From contig NZ_JAHKQJ010000002.1 in the NCBI RefSeq assembly GCF_018861045.1, forward strand, positions 124,001 through 188,000: DNA of 64,000 nucleotides. Reading direction: 5' to 3'. This document shows positions 24,503-32,907 of the stretch, piece by piece. The stretch is from Octadecabacter sp. B2R22. GTDB taxonomy: Bacteria; Pseudomonadota; Alphaproteobacteria; Rhodobacterales; Rhodobacteraceae. Numbering within the stretch: the stretch's first letter is position 1; the number at the start of each line of letters is the position of its first letter. Made by a program: the position numbers and the translations under genes. The notes under the pieces are model-generated. The model was not told the origin of the DNA. It worked only from the letters and a program-made list of their open reading frames with translations, and ran no database searches.

Positions 24503-26047
24503 ATGGCTGGAACTGTAAACCTCGTCTGTACGCGCGAACGTCTCGGCGAGATGGTCACAGATTTGCGCGCCACTCCTGTTCCTGATGGGCAGGTCGTTGG
24601 CGAAAACTTCACTCCCGCTGATGGCTGTCACGTTGCGTCCGGTTGGGAGACGTTTTCATACCAGTTCGGCACGCTAGGGTCTGAACTGTGGACGGAAACG
24701 GTCAATGTCGTCCTGTCGTCGATCAGTGCGATTCCTTATATAGCGGGCTACATCCTCCTGATCGTGATGTTCATGTTCGTGTGGCGGGCGATTAAATCGT
24801 TCCTGACGCCGACACGGGATTATACGTCACTCAAGACAGTGACATTTGGCGATGAAAGCGCGGTGCGCTCTGAAACGGCAGCCTCAATCATATCAATCAT
24901 CCTGATCTTCGTGATCTGGGGGACGTTTACGGGATCGTCGCTATTGCCGTCATTCTTACACCTCCCTGGTCCGTTCACAGGTGAGGGGAGCTTTACCTAC
25001 ACCGTTGAAGACGCCGACGGGAACCGCGATGACGCCGAGGTCTTCGTGAATGTCTTGGCAGCGGGCACCGCTTCTGAAGAAACCCAAGTCGACGCAGGCG
25101 ACGGGTTCGCAAAGAACGACAGCGCCAGTGTCACGATCTATAGCAGCGAGATTGTCTCATGGGATCGCAACGACGACGTGAACCGTCGCGATGATGGCGC
25201 ACGGATTGTTGCGATCAACGGGCAAGAGTTCCAATTCGACCCGAATGCGCGTGATGACAACGGAAACCTGACTGACACGGCCCCGTCGTTCACGTTAGAT
25301 TTCGCACGCGTGGCGATCACGGATCGAGGTACAATCAACGTGTCCCCTGATCCCGGATGGCAGATGCAGCCGCTTTATTTGCCTGCACCAGAAGTCGTCT
25401 GGAGCCGTTTCATCGAGATCGCGAAATACGGCTATCAAAACGTCTATCTGACAGTGCACCTTGGGTTCTCGCTGTTCCGCGTGATTGTCGGCTTCTTGCT
25501 CGGCGCAGCGATCGGCATTCCGCTTGGCTACGCCATGGGCCTGTCTAACTGGTTCCGTGGCTGGTTTGACCCGATTGTTGAATTCATGCGCCCTGTGCCG
25601 CCATTGGCCCTGATCCCATTGGTGATCATCTGGTTCGGCATCGGTGAGGTCGGCAAGATCTTCCTGCTGTTCCTCGCGGCCCTGTGGATCATGGCGATTG
25701 CTGCACGGTCTGGCGTTTCGGGCGTTCGCATTACAAAGGTTCACGCTGCTTATTCGCTTGGGGCATCTCGCTGGCAAATCCTGCGCCACGTGATTATCCC
25801 GAACTCTCTGCCGGAAATCTTCACCGGTGCGCGGGTTGCGATGGGTGTGTGTTGGGGCACGGTTGTTGCCGCTGAACTGGTCGCCGCAGAAGAGGGGATC
25901 GGTAAGATGATCACCACGGCATCCAAGTTTCAGAACACGGATATTATCCTGCTTGGCGTAATTATCATCGGGATCGTTGGCTTTGGCATCGACATGCTGA
26001 TGCGCATGGCTGAACGCCGCCTTGTTCCGTGGAAGGGCAAAGCGTAA
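24503..26047 (+). CDS. tauC: Taurine-type ABC transporter permease with large N-terminal/periplasmic extension
   Basis: At 514 residues this permease is nearly twice the usual TauC (about 275). The C-terminal half (from about residue 310) is a standard importer permease with the EAA loop AAYSLGASRWQILRHVIIPN. The N-terminal half adds two membrane segments (about residues 75-97 and 130-150) and a hydrophilic region of about 120 residues with a beta-rich, cadherin/Ig-like look (FTYTVEDADGNRDDAEVFVN). The frame is continuous, so this is a genuine extension rather than an assembly error. A similar extension may be a lineage feature. The substrate is inferred from tauA/tauB. Confidence 0.8.
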   Translation: MAGTVNLVCTRERLGEMVTDLRATPVPDGQVVGENFTPADGCHVASGWETFSYQFGTLGSELWTETVNVVLSSISAIPYIAGYILLIVMFMFVWRAIKSFLTPTRDYTSLKTVTFGDESAVRSETAASIISIILIFVIWGTFTGSSLLPSFLHLPGPFTGEGSFTYTVEDADGNRDDAEVFVNVLAAGTASEETQVDAGDGFAKNDSASVTIYSSEIVSWDRNDDVNRRDDGARIVAINGQEFQFDPNARDDNGNLTDTAPSFTLDFARVAITDRGTINVSPDPGWQMQPLYLPAPEVVWSRFIEIAKYGYQNVYLTVHLGFSLFRVIVGFLLGAAIGIPLGYAMGLSNWFRGWFDPIVEFMRPVPPLALIPLVIIWFGIGEVGKIFLLFLAALWIMAIAARSGVSGVRITKVHAAYSLGASRWQILRHVIIPNSLPEIFTGARVAMGVCWGTVVAAELVAAEEGIGKMITTASKFQNTDIILLGVIIIGIVGFGIDMLMRMAERRLVPWKGKA

Positions 26048-26068
26048 CTTCGCTCTCTTAAGGACTGC

Positions 26069-26105
26069 AATAAGGGCCGGAGCATCGCTTCGGCCCTTAT
26101 TCTTT
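26069..26105 (+). terminator. Terminator behind the taurine-type operon
   Basis: A perfect 11-bp stem (AATAAGGGCCG / CGGCCCTTATT) with an 11-base loop, followed by CTTTG. It lies between the convergent tauC and VOC genes and can end transcripts from either side. Confidence 0.75.
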
Positions 26106-26120
26106 GCGTATCAGTCGCCC

Positions 26121-26483
26121 TTAATCGGACAGGCAGATTTTATTCTTGTCGAGGTCCCGCACGTAAGCTGAAAAACGAGGCCCCCGTTGGCCGGGTTCAC
26201 CTTCCGATGTGCCACCAAGTGCAATCGCCTTCTCGTAAACGCGTTTTACTTCATCGGCGGACCCGAGGCTGAACCCAACCATAGTGCCGTTGCCAACCGT
26301 TGCGGGTTGTTCGTCAAAGGGAAGGGCGGCAGCAAAGGCAAAATCATCGCCAAGCCAGTAGGTCATGCGGTCCGATGGGATCATCTTGTTCATGCCAAGC
26401 GTGTCAAACAACGCATCATAGAACGTGATGGTCGCATCCATATTGTTCGTGCCAACTACGAAATAGTTCATCTTCATCTTCAT
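26121..26483 (-). CDS. VOC (glyoxalase/bleomycin-resistance-like) superfamily protein
   Basis: A 120-residue protein: MNYFVVGTNNMDATITFYDALFDTLGM opens the first beta-alpha-beta unit, and RVYEKAIALGGTSEGEPGQR with FSAYVRDLDKNKICL ends the second. One VOC domain per chain is expected to dimerise. ATG 26483 has GAGAG upstream; MKMKMNY gives two further possible starts. Such proteins may be glyoxalases, dioxygenases or resistance proteins. It is divergent from the WYL regulator, which is its likely regulator. Confidence 0.75.
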   Translation of the reverse strand: MKMKMNYFVVGTNNMDATITFYDALFDTLGMNKMIPSDRMTYWLGDDFAFAAALPFDEQPATVGNGTMVGFSLGSADEVKRVYEKAIALGGTSEGEPGQRGPRFSAYVRDLDKNKICLSD

Positions 26484-26523
26484 ATCTCTCAAATGCCAGT
26501 GGAGTGTTTGGGCTGTCTATTTG

Positions 26524-26552
26524 ACAAATAAGACATTTTACGGCGTATTTGT
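26524..26552. promoter_or_regulatory. Inverted repeat in the VOC/WYL-regulator divergent promoter
   Basis: ACAAATA at 26524 and TATTTGT at 26546 form a perfect 7-bp inverted repeat with a 15-base spacer. A TTGACA at 26521 overlaps the left arm and could be the -35 of the regulator gene. This is a likely operator for the adjacent regulator. Confidence 0.45.
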
Positions 26553-26555
26553 TTG

Positions 26556-27290
26556 ATGGTGCGCACGAATTCAAATGGCAGGTTGCAGCGGCTAGATTCG
26601 CTTGCGGTTCAGCTCAAGCAACAAGAACATTGCACGGTCAAAGATCTTGCGATGCAGCACGGAGTGAGCGAGCGCACGATAACGCGCGACCTTGAGCTGA
26701 TGCGCGAACAAGGTTTGCCCATTGACGCGGACCGGGGCCGCGGCGGCGGCGTTCGACTTGATCGCAGATGGGGTGTGGGGCGCATGAACCTCAGCTATCC
26801 TGAAGCGGTTGATCTGCTTATCAGTATCGAAGTCGCAGAACAGATGAAGTCGCCGATGTTCTTGGCCAACCTCGGTTCTGTCAGACGTCATTTGATCGCG
26901 TCATTCTCGCCGGAAAAGCGGGGCAAGGTCGAACGCATGAAATCGCGTATCCTGATCGGTGACACGGCATCCACCTTCGTACAGACGAGCATGAACGCGC
27001 CGCCCGCGCGGGTCGTGCAGGCGGTTCACCAAGCCTTCATGGATCAGGGGACACTGGTGATTACCTACCAAAGAGAAGACACAGAAACCTCTGAACGCGA
27101 AATCGAACCCCATTACCTGTTGCTGAATTATCCGGTTTGGTACGTGGTCGCGATTGACCATCTGCGCGGTGCACCTCGTACGTTCCGGTGCGATCGCATC
27201 CTATCCGCAGCGGCAACAGGCAACACGTTTCACTTGTTGTCAAAGGACGCATTTAAGGCGTCGATCGACGGGAACAAACTTCGGGTTTGA
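26556..27290 (+). CDS. HTH/WYL-domain transcriptional regulator (YafY-like)
   Basis: A 244-residue regulator. The N-terminal HTH is RLQRLDSLAVQLKQQEHCTVKDLAMQHGV with SERTITRDLELMREQG as recognition helix, then a central linker, and a C-terminal WYL domain (PHYLLLNYPVWYVVAIDHLRGAPRTFRCDRI). WYL domains sense nucleic-acid or small-molecule ligands. ATG 26556 is preferred over TTG 26553. The gene is divergent from the VOC gene with a 72-bp intergenic space holding an inverted repeat. Confidence 0.82.
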   Translation: MVRTNSNGRLQRLDSLAVQLKQQEHCTVKDLAMQHGVSERTITRDLELMREQGLPIDADRGRGGGVRLDRRWGVGRMNLSYPEAVDLLISIEVAEQMKSPMFLANLGSVRRHLIASFSPEKRGKVERMKSRILIGDTASTFVQTSMNAPPARVVQAVHQAFMDQGTLVITYQREDTETSEREIEPHYLLLNYPVWYVVAIDHLRGAPRTFRCDRILSAAATGNTFHLLSKDAFKASIDGNKLRV

Positions 27291-27320
27291 TCGTTCTAGT
27301 TAATGCTTGGTTCAAACACG

Positions 27321-27351
27321 AAAAAGCCCGCCTACATTTCTGCAAGCGGGC
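27321..27351 (-). terminator. Terminator of the pyrimidine/ABC operon
   Basis: On the minus strand a GCCCGC / GCGGGC stem is followed directly by TTTTT. It starts 24 bases after the binding-protein stop and ends the long minus-strand operon that begins at 34393. Confidence 0.8.
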
Positions 27352-27374
27352 CAAATCATGTCGAACCGTTCAGC

Positions 27375-28358
27375 TTATTCGAATGCAGCGTCCGTGATCG
27401 CCGTCGTGTACGCACCTTCGGGTGCTGCTGAAATTACTGGATCAGACCCACCAGCCAACAGTGTTGCGACTGTGCGCTCATAGGCTTCGATGTCCAACGC
27501 GCCAGTTCCACCAGCGGTCAGCTTGGCAATCTCGCCCATCATACGGGCTTGTGCCTCTTCGGACTGTGCGCCTGTTTCATCATTTTCCATGATGATCGCA
27601 GCAGCCTCGTCGACGTTCTCCTCGGCGTAGCGCCAGCCAGCCATAGAGGCGCGCACAAAGCGAACCATTTTGTCGACGAATTCCGGATCCTCAAGATTGT
27701 CTTCTAGCGCGTAGATGCCGTCTTCCAACGTCGCGACGCCCTGATCTTCGTACTTGAACGTGATCAGCTCGTCCGGATCAACGCCTGCATCCAGAACCTG
27801 ACCGTATTCATTGTAGGTCATGGTAGAAATACAATCAGCCTGACGCTGCAATAGTGGATCAACGTTAAAGCCCTGCTTGAGAACCGTCACGCCGTCTTCG
27901 CCACCATCTGTCGGAATGCCAACTTGGCTCATCCAGCTGAGGAACGGGTATTCATTGCCGAAGAACCATACGCCGATTGTCTTGCCGCGGAAGTCCTCAA
28001 CGGACTCGATGCCGGTGTCTTTCCAGCATGTCAGCATCAGGCCAGACGATGTAAATGGCTGCGCGATGTTCACGACAGGCAGACCCCGTTCGCGAGCGGC
28101 CAAAGCGGATGGCATCCAGTTCAGCATGATGTCCGCGCCACCACCCGCAAGAACCTGAGGCGGAGCAATGTCAGGGCCGCCCGGAAGGATCGTAACGTTC
28201 AGGCCTTCTTCTTCATAGAACCCTTTGTCGAGAGCCACATAGTAGCCAGCGAATTGTGCTTGGGTGACCCATTGCAGCTGCAATGTTACGTCGTCGTCCG
28301 CCATGGCACTGGTGCCGATCAATGCAGCCAATGCTGCGGTTGTGAATGTCGTCTTCAT
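27375..28358 (-). CDS. NMT1/THI5-like ABC transporter substrate-binding protein (probable pyrimidine uptake)
   Basis: A 327-residue binding protein with a short signal peptide (MKTTFTTAALAALIGTSAMA). The mature protein opens VTLQLQWVTQAQFAGYYVALDKGFYEEEGL, the NMT1/ThiY-type start, and continues with GGGADIMLNWMPSALAAREKG-like and DFRGKTIGVWFFGNEYPF segments. A strong AGGAGGT lies before the ATG. It is the last gene of the operon with dihydropyrimidinase, so the ligand is probably a pyrimidine or a related base; thiamine-precursor binding is the main alternative for this fold. Confidence 0.75.
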   Translation of the reverse strand: MKTTFTTAALAALIGTSAMADDDVTLQLQWVTQAQFAGYYVALDKGFYEEEGLNVTILPGGPDIAPPQVLAGGGADIMLNWMPSALAARERGLPVVNIAQPFTSSGLMLTCWKDTGIESVEDFRGKTIGVWFFGNEYPFLSWMSQVGIPTDGGEDGVTVLKQGFNVDPLLQRQADCISTMTYNEYGQVLDAGVDPDELITFKYEDQGVATLEDGIYALEDNLEDPEFVDKMVRFVRASMAGWRYAEENVDEAAAIIMENDETGAQSEEAQARMMGEIAKLTAGGTGALDIEAYERTVATLLAGGSDPVISAAPEGAYTTAITDAAFE

Positions 28359-28386
28359 GTTGACCTCCTAAGTCAGTTTCATTCCG

Positions 28387-28402
28387 CTTCGGTTCGCCGA
28401 AG
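28387..28402 (-). terminator. Intercistronic stem-loop before the binding-protein gene
   Basis: A 6-bp perfect stem (CTTCGG / CCGAAG) with a tetraloop, directly after the permease stop. No T-run follows; it is a plausible mRNA stabiliser for the downstream binding-protein message. Confidence 0.45.
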
Positions 28403-28403
28403 T

Positions 28404-29246
28404 CTATCGTTGTGAAGGGTGCCAGAATGTCACCCGTTTTTCGAATAATGCCATGGCTCCATAGAACGCCGAGCCCGCAAGGGCAGCGACAACAATCTCG
28501 GCCCAGACCATATCAAGCGCAAGTTGGCCGACGGATGTTGAAATGCGAAACCCCATCCCAACCGTCGGAGAGCCGAAAAATTCAGCAACAATGGCGCCAA
28601 TCAAGGCAAGTGTGGTCGCGATCTTAAGTCCGTTGAAAATGAAGGGCAGGGCCGCAGGCAGGCGCAGTTTGAAGAGCGTTGGCCAATATCCCGCGCCGTA
28701 TGTTCGCATCAGATCACGTTGCATCGCGCTGGTATCCTTCAGGCCCGCGACCGTGTTCACCAAGATTGGAAAGAACACCATAACGCCAACGACAGCCGCC
28801 TTTGATTGCCAGTCACTGCCGAGCCATTTGACAAAGATCGGTGCGGTTCCAACGATTGGCAAAGCCGCCATAAACGCACCGACGGGCAAAATCCCCTTTG
28901 TCAGGAACGGGCTGCGATCCGCCAAAAGGGCGACCGCAAAGGCCGCGATCATGCCGATGGCATATCCCGTCATAGCGCCTTTCAGGATCGTTTGTTCAAA
29001 GTCGGCCCAAAGCAACGGAATCGATGCGGCAAACCGCTGCGCAATCGCGGACGGGGCGGGCAGTATGATTGGGCTAACGCCAAGCATCGTCACAAGAACC
29101 TGCCACATCGCAATGATAGTGACGCCGAAAATCACAGGAATGAGCAGGCTTATGGCACGCGTGTCAGATCGCGGCCCGTTGGCCAGCTTGGTATTGATCC
29201 ACCAACCAACTGCCCAGATCACCCCTGCTACTATAAACGCCATCAT
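28404..29246 (-). CDS. ABC transporter permease (SsuC/TauC-like), pyrimidine operon
   Basis: A 280-residue importer permease with about six membrane segments and an EAA-type loop (MRTYGAGYWPTLFKLRLPAALPFIF). Its ATG overlaps the preceding permease stop in ATGATGG, so translation is coupled. Two different permease genes in a row suggest a heterodimeric channel. Substrate inferred from operon context. Confidence 0.78.
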   Translation of the reverse strand: MMAFIVAGVIWAVGWWINTKLANGPRSDTRAISLLIPVIFGVTIIAMWQVLVTMLGVSPIILPAPSAIAQRFAASIPLLWADFEQTILKGAMTGYAIGMIAAFAVALLADRSPFLTKGILPVGAFMAALPIVGTAPIFVKWLGSDWQSKAAVVGVMVFFPILVNTVAGLKDTSAMQRDLMRTYGAGYWPTLFKLRLPAALPFIFNGLKIATTLALIGAIVAEFFGSPTVGMGFRISTSVGQLALDMVWAEIVVAALAGSAFYGAMALFEKRVTFWHPSQR

Positions 29247-30172
29247 GCTGCGGCCCCCATGCCCATGCGCGAAAGCGTGCGCCGTTCAATTAAGCTCAGG
29301 ATCGCAACCAGCAAGGCCGCGGTGATCGCCGCCGCAAACAGCGCCGCCCAAGTCACCACCGGTTGGCCGTATTGATCCCCCACAAGCATCCGTGCCCCGA
29401 ATCCAGCGCGCGCGCCTGTCGGTAGTTCACCCACAATTGCGCCGACCAGCGCTGCGGAAATCCCGATCTTGAGCGACGTAAACAGGTACGGCATCGACGC
29501 AGGTAAGCGCAGTTTCCAGAACCCTTGGTTTGCGTTCGCACTATAAGTCCGCAGCAGATCCAATTGCATCCCGTCTGGGGATCGCAACCCTTTGACCATG
29601 CCAACAACCACTGGAAAGAAGCTGAGGTAGGCAGAAATAATCGACTTGGGCAGCAACCCTTGGATGCCGATCGCGCCCAGCATGACAATCACCATCGGGG
29701 CCAGCGCGAGAATGGGAATAGTCTGTGATGTGATTGCCCAAGGCATCACCGACTTGTCCATCGTGCGGTTATACACAATGCCAACCGCCAGCAGCACACC
29801 CAATGTCGTGCCAATCACAAACCCTAGCAGAGTCGCCGAAAGCGTGACCCAAGCATGATACACCAATGACCGCCGCGACGTGGGGGCCTTGGTGAAAATG
29901 GTGTCATACATCTCATACGCGACCTGATGGGGCGACGGCAGGCGCGGGCGTTGTTGCACATAGGTGAGCGGGATGATCGCAGGATTCTTGAACACCAAGC
30001 CCAACCCCGAGATCTCTTGCCTCTCTCTTGGGGCTTCGGGCGTGATGACCATGTCATCGCGCTGGGCCTGATCCGCAGTTAGATGCGCATTCATCGGGAT
30101 CACCGCAAGCGTCCAAACCGCGAGGATGAACCCCACCACAGTCAGCGCCGGAAAGATGCCTTTGAAACTCAT
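29243..30172 (-). CDS. ABC transporter permease with N-terminal extension, pyrimidine operon
   Basis: A 309-residue permease. After a first membrane segment (residues 7-28) comes a periplasmic stretch of about 75 residues (NAHLTADQAQRDDMVITPEA onward), then the usual five segments. The EAA loop is RTYSANANQGFWKLRLPASM. It follows the ATPase gene by three bases and overlaps the next permease start by four. It probably pairs with that second permease. Confidence 0.78.
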   Translation of the reverse strand: MSFKGIFPALTVVGFILAVWTLAVIPMNAHLTADQAQRDDMVITPEAPRERQEISGLGLVFKNPAIIPLTYVQQRPRLPSPHQVAYEMYDTIFTKAPTSRRSLVYHAWVTLSATLLGFVIGTTLGVLLAVGIVYNRTMDKSVMPWAITSQTIPILALAPMVIVMLGAIGIQGLLPKSIISAYLSFFPVVVGMVKGLRSPDGMQLDLLRTYSANANQGFWKLRLPASMPYLFTSLKIGISAALVGAIVGELPTGARAGFGARMLVGDQYGQPVVTWAALFAAAITAALLVAILSLIERRTLSRMGMGAAA

Positions 30173-30175
30173 GAT

Positions 30176-30952
30176 CTAGCCATCCGAATGCCCCGCACGC
30201 AGCCCGTCGCGCACACGGTGTGCGATCTCGATAAATTCAGGGCTGTCACGAATGTCGAGCGGGCGTTCCTTTGGCAGCGGGCTGTCGATCACATCGCTGA
30301 TGCGACCCGGACGGGGCGACATAACGACGATCTTAGTGGACAGATACACGGCCTCGGGGATCGAATGGGTGACGAAACCAATCGTCTTTTCGGTACGGGC
30401 CCACAGTTGCAACAACTGTTCATTTAGATGGTCGCGCACGATCTCATCCAAAGCGCCAAATGGTTCATCCATCAGCAAAATATCGGCATCAAATGCTAAG
30501 GCCCGTGCGATACTGGCCCTTTGTTGCATCCCACCCGACAACTGCCATGGGAATTTCTTCTCAAAGCCTGCGAGGTCAACCAACTCGAGCACGCGGCTCA
30601 CACGGTCCGCCTGATCGGATTTGCTAAACCCCATAATCTCAAGCGGCAGGCGAATGTTGCCGCCAATCGTGCGCCACGGATAAAGCCCTGCGGCCTGAAA
30701 CACATAGCCATAAGCGCGTGCGCGGCGTGCTTCATCTGGCGTCATGCCGTTGACGGAGATTTCACCAGACGTAGGCGTTTCCAGCCCGGCGATGCAGCGC
30801 AAGAACGTGGTTTTACCGCACCCCGATGGCCCGATGAAAGAAACGAAATCGCCCTTATTTATCTCGAGGTTAACATCCTTAAGGGCATGGACAGGACCGT
30901 CGTTCGTCTCAAACGTCAGGTCGAGGTTGGTGGCGGAAATTACGGGGCTCAT
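30176..30952 (-). CDS. ABC transporter ATP-binding protein, pyrimidine operon
   Basis: A 258-residue ATPase of the nitrate/sulfonate/taurine class. Walker A FIGPSGCGKTTFLRC, signature LSGGMQQRASIARALA, Walker B ILLMDEPFGALDEI and His switch GFVTHSIPEAVYL are intact. ATG 30952 (MSPVISATNLDLTF) matches homologue starts; upstream frame lies in the previous gene, whose stop overlaps this start as ATGA. It energises the two permeases that follow. Confidence 0.85.
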   Translation of the reverse strand: MSPVISATNLDLTFETNDGPVHALKDVNLEINKGDFVSFIGPSGCGKTTFLRCIAGLETPTSGEISVNGMTPDEARRARAYGYVFQAAGLYPWRTIGGNIRLPLEIMGFSKSDQADRVSRVLELVDLAGFEKKFPWQLSGGMQQRASIARALAFDADILLMDEPFGALDEIVRDHLNEQLLQLWARTEKTIGFVTHSIPEAVYLSTKIVVMSPRPGRISDVIDSPLPKERPLDIRDSPEFIEIAHRVRDGLRAGHSDG

Positions 30953-31443
30953 GCTTGGTCTGCCTTTTTCCATCTCGCAACCATCTGTTCGGTAGCTGAA
31001 AACAAGGTCCCATTGCTGGAACGCAGTCGCTCGCCGCTTACGAAATTTTCCAGTCGGTCCCAATCGCGAAACATCGCCGTTTTCCAATAGCCGCTGGCCA
31101 CAGCTTCATCGATCGCATCATGATCAATCATACGAGCGAGTAAGCCGTAAACACTAAGGATGTAGCGCGCGCGGCCTTTGTCATCATCCCCGTAAGCATT
31201 GTAGTCTTGCTTGCACTGACCTGAGCCAAAAAAGTTCTGCCGTGCATTGCGGAATTGTTCGCCCTGCAAGGTGTCATGAACGACGAAAATAGACTCCCGA
31301 AGAAAACGGCGCTCGTCCTTATTTTGCCCTGCGGCTTGCAGCCGCATTTGGCGCCAAACGGCAAATGTGGTGGCAATAACTGCAAGAGCAGCGAGGATTG
31401 TGGCAACGTCGGCAGCTATATCAAGCCAAAGTAAGTCAGTCAT
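30949..31443 (-). CDS. Unrecognised membrane-anchored protein in the pyrimidine operon
   Basis: A 164-residue protein with one N-terminal membrane helix (LDIAADVATILAALAVIATT) followed by a cytoplasmic-looking domain (AVWRQMRLQAAGQNKDERRF to MVARWKKADQA). The soluble part has the charged, helical look of DUF4760-type proteins, but I am not sure of the family. It overlaps the ATPase start by four bases (ATGA) and follows dihydropyrimidinase by nine, so it is translated with this operon. No enzymatic motif is seen. Confidence 0.6.
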   Translation of the reverse strand: MTDLLWLDIAADVATILAALAVIATTFAVWRQMRLQAAGQNKDERRFLRESIFVVHDTLQGEQFRNARQNFFGSGQCKQDYNAYGDDDKGRARYILSVYGLLARMIDHDAIDEAVASGYWKTAMFRDWDRLENFVSGERLRSSNGTLFSATEQMVARWKKADQA

Positions 31444-31452
31444 GTTCAGGTT

Positions 31453-32907
31453 CTAGACCCCCGTCGCCGGAATGCCGGAACGCTGCACGGGGCGCGGTGC
31501 CGAGAGGTCTTTCCATTTGCTCAGCGCCTGATTGGTCATGCCATTGCCCTCACGTTTGACGAACTTTCCGTGGCCTTCTTGCGTGCGCACCTCTCCGTCA
31601 TGGATCGCGACATGGCCACGCGTCAACGTGAACCGCGGCAGGCCTTTGACGTGCTTGCCCTCAAACACGTTGTAATCAATAGCCGATTGCTGTGACCCTG
31701 CGGTGATCGTCTTCTCCTTGGCGGGGTCCCAAACAACGATATCCGCGTCCGCGCCCACCAGAATGGCACCTTTCTTGGGGTAGCAATTCAGGATTTTTGC
31801 GATGTTCGTCGACGTCACGGCAACAAATTCGTTCGGCGTCAGCCGTCCGGTTTCCACACCGTGGGTCCACAGCATCGGCATCCGATCTTCTAGCCCACCT
31901 GTGCCATTGGGGATCTTGGTGAAATCGCCGACACCGGACCGTTTCTGCTCAGTGGTAAAGGCGCAGTGGTCGGTTGCGACAACGCTAAGTGAGCCTGACT
32001 GAAGACCCGCCCACAGACTATCCTGATGCTTCTTGTTGCGGAACGGCGGAGACATGACGCGCCGTGCAGCGTGGTCCCAATCCTTGTTAAAATACTCGCT
32101 CTCGTCCAACGTCAGGTGCTGGATCAACGGCTCACCCCAAACGCGTTTGCCTTGCTGGCGCGCACGGCGGATCGCTTCGTGGGATTCCTCGCAAGAGGTA
32201 TGCACAACATACAAAGGCACACCCGCCATATCGGCGATCATGATCGCACGGTTGGTCGCTTCACCCTCAACCTGAGAGGGGCGCGAATAGGCGTGGGCTT
32301 CGGGGCCGTTGTTGCCTTCGGCCAACAGTTTGGCGGACAGTTCCGCCACCACATCACCGTTCTCGGCGTGAACCATCGCGATGCCGCCCAATTCGGACAG
32401 ACGGTTGAAGCTGCTGAACAGCTCATCATCGTTCACCATCAACGCGCCCTTGTAGGCGAGGAAGTGCTTGAACGTGTTGATGCCGCGATCCTCGATCACG
32501 GTTTTCATGTCCTCAAAGACTTGTTCGCCCCACCACGTTACGGCCATGTGAAAGCTGTAGTCACAGTTCGCGCGGGTCGATTTATTGTCCCAGCGTTTGA
32601 TCGCATCCAGCAGGCTTTCGCCTTGGTTCGGCAGGCAAAAATCGACAACCATCGTGGTGCCGCCAGCCAGCCCCGCTCGCGTGCCGGACTCGAAATCATC
32701 CGTCGAATAGGTCCCCATGAACGGCATTTCCAGATGCACATGCGGGTCGATCCCACCGGGCATCACAAAACACCCCGTCGCGTCCAGTTCTTCGTCGCCT
32801 TTTAGGTTTGGCCCGATCTCAACGATGGAGCCATTCTCGATCAGAACATCAGCCTTATAGGTTAGATCGTGCGTTACGATGGTGCCGTTCTTGATGACTT
32901 TAGTCAT
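31453..32907 (-). CDS. hydA: Dihydropyrimidinase
   Basis: A 484-residue cyclic amidohydrolase that opens dihydrouracil/dihydrothymine to N-carbamoyl beta-amino acids. Metal ligands and active-site segments are clear: GGIDPHVHLEMPFMG (HxH), FKHFLAYKGALM with the carboxylated lysine, VHAENGD, VVHTSCEES and the late Asp in VATDHCAFTTEQK. ATG 32907 (MTKVIKNGTIVT) has GAGGAA upstream and overlaps the preceding small membrane gene by eight bases. It is the second step of reductive pyrimidine degradation, here between PreTA and the amidohydrolase. Confidence 0.93.
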   Translation of the reverse strand: MTKVIKNGTIVTHDLTYKADVLIENGSIVEIGPNLKGDEELDATGCFVMPGGIDPHVHLEMPFMGTYSTDDFESGTRAGLAGGTTMVVDFCLPNQGESLLDAIKRWDNKSTRANCDYSFHMAVTWWGEQVFEDMKTVIEDRGINTFKHFLAYKGALMVNDDELFSSFNRLSELGGIAMVHAENGDVVAELSAKLLAEGNNGPEAHAYSRPSQVEGEATNRAIMIADMAGVPLYVVHTSCEESHEAIRRARQQGKRVWGEPLIQHLTLDESEYFNKDWDHAARRVMSPPFRNKKHQDSLWAGLQSGSLSVVATDHCAFTTEQKRSGVGDFTKIPNGTGGLEDRMPMLWTHGVETGRLTPNEFVAVTSTNIAKILNCYPKKGAILVGADADIVVWDPAKEKTITAGSQQSAIDYNVFEGKHVKGLPRFTLTRGHVAIHDGEVRTQEGHGKFVKREGNGMTNQALSKWKDLSAPRPVQRSGIPATGV

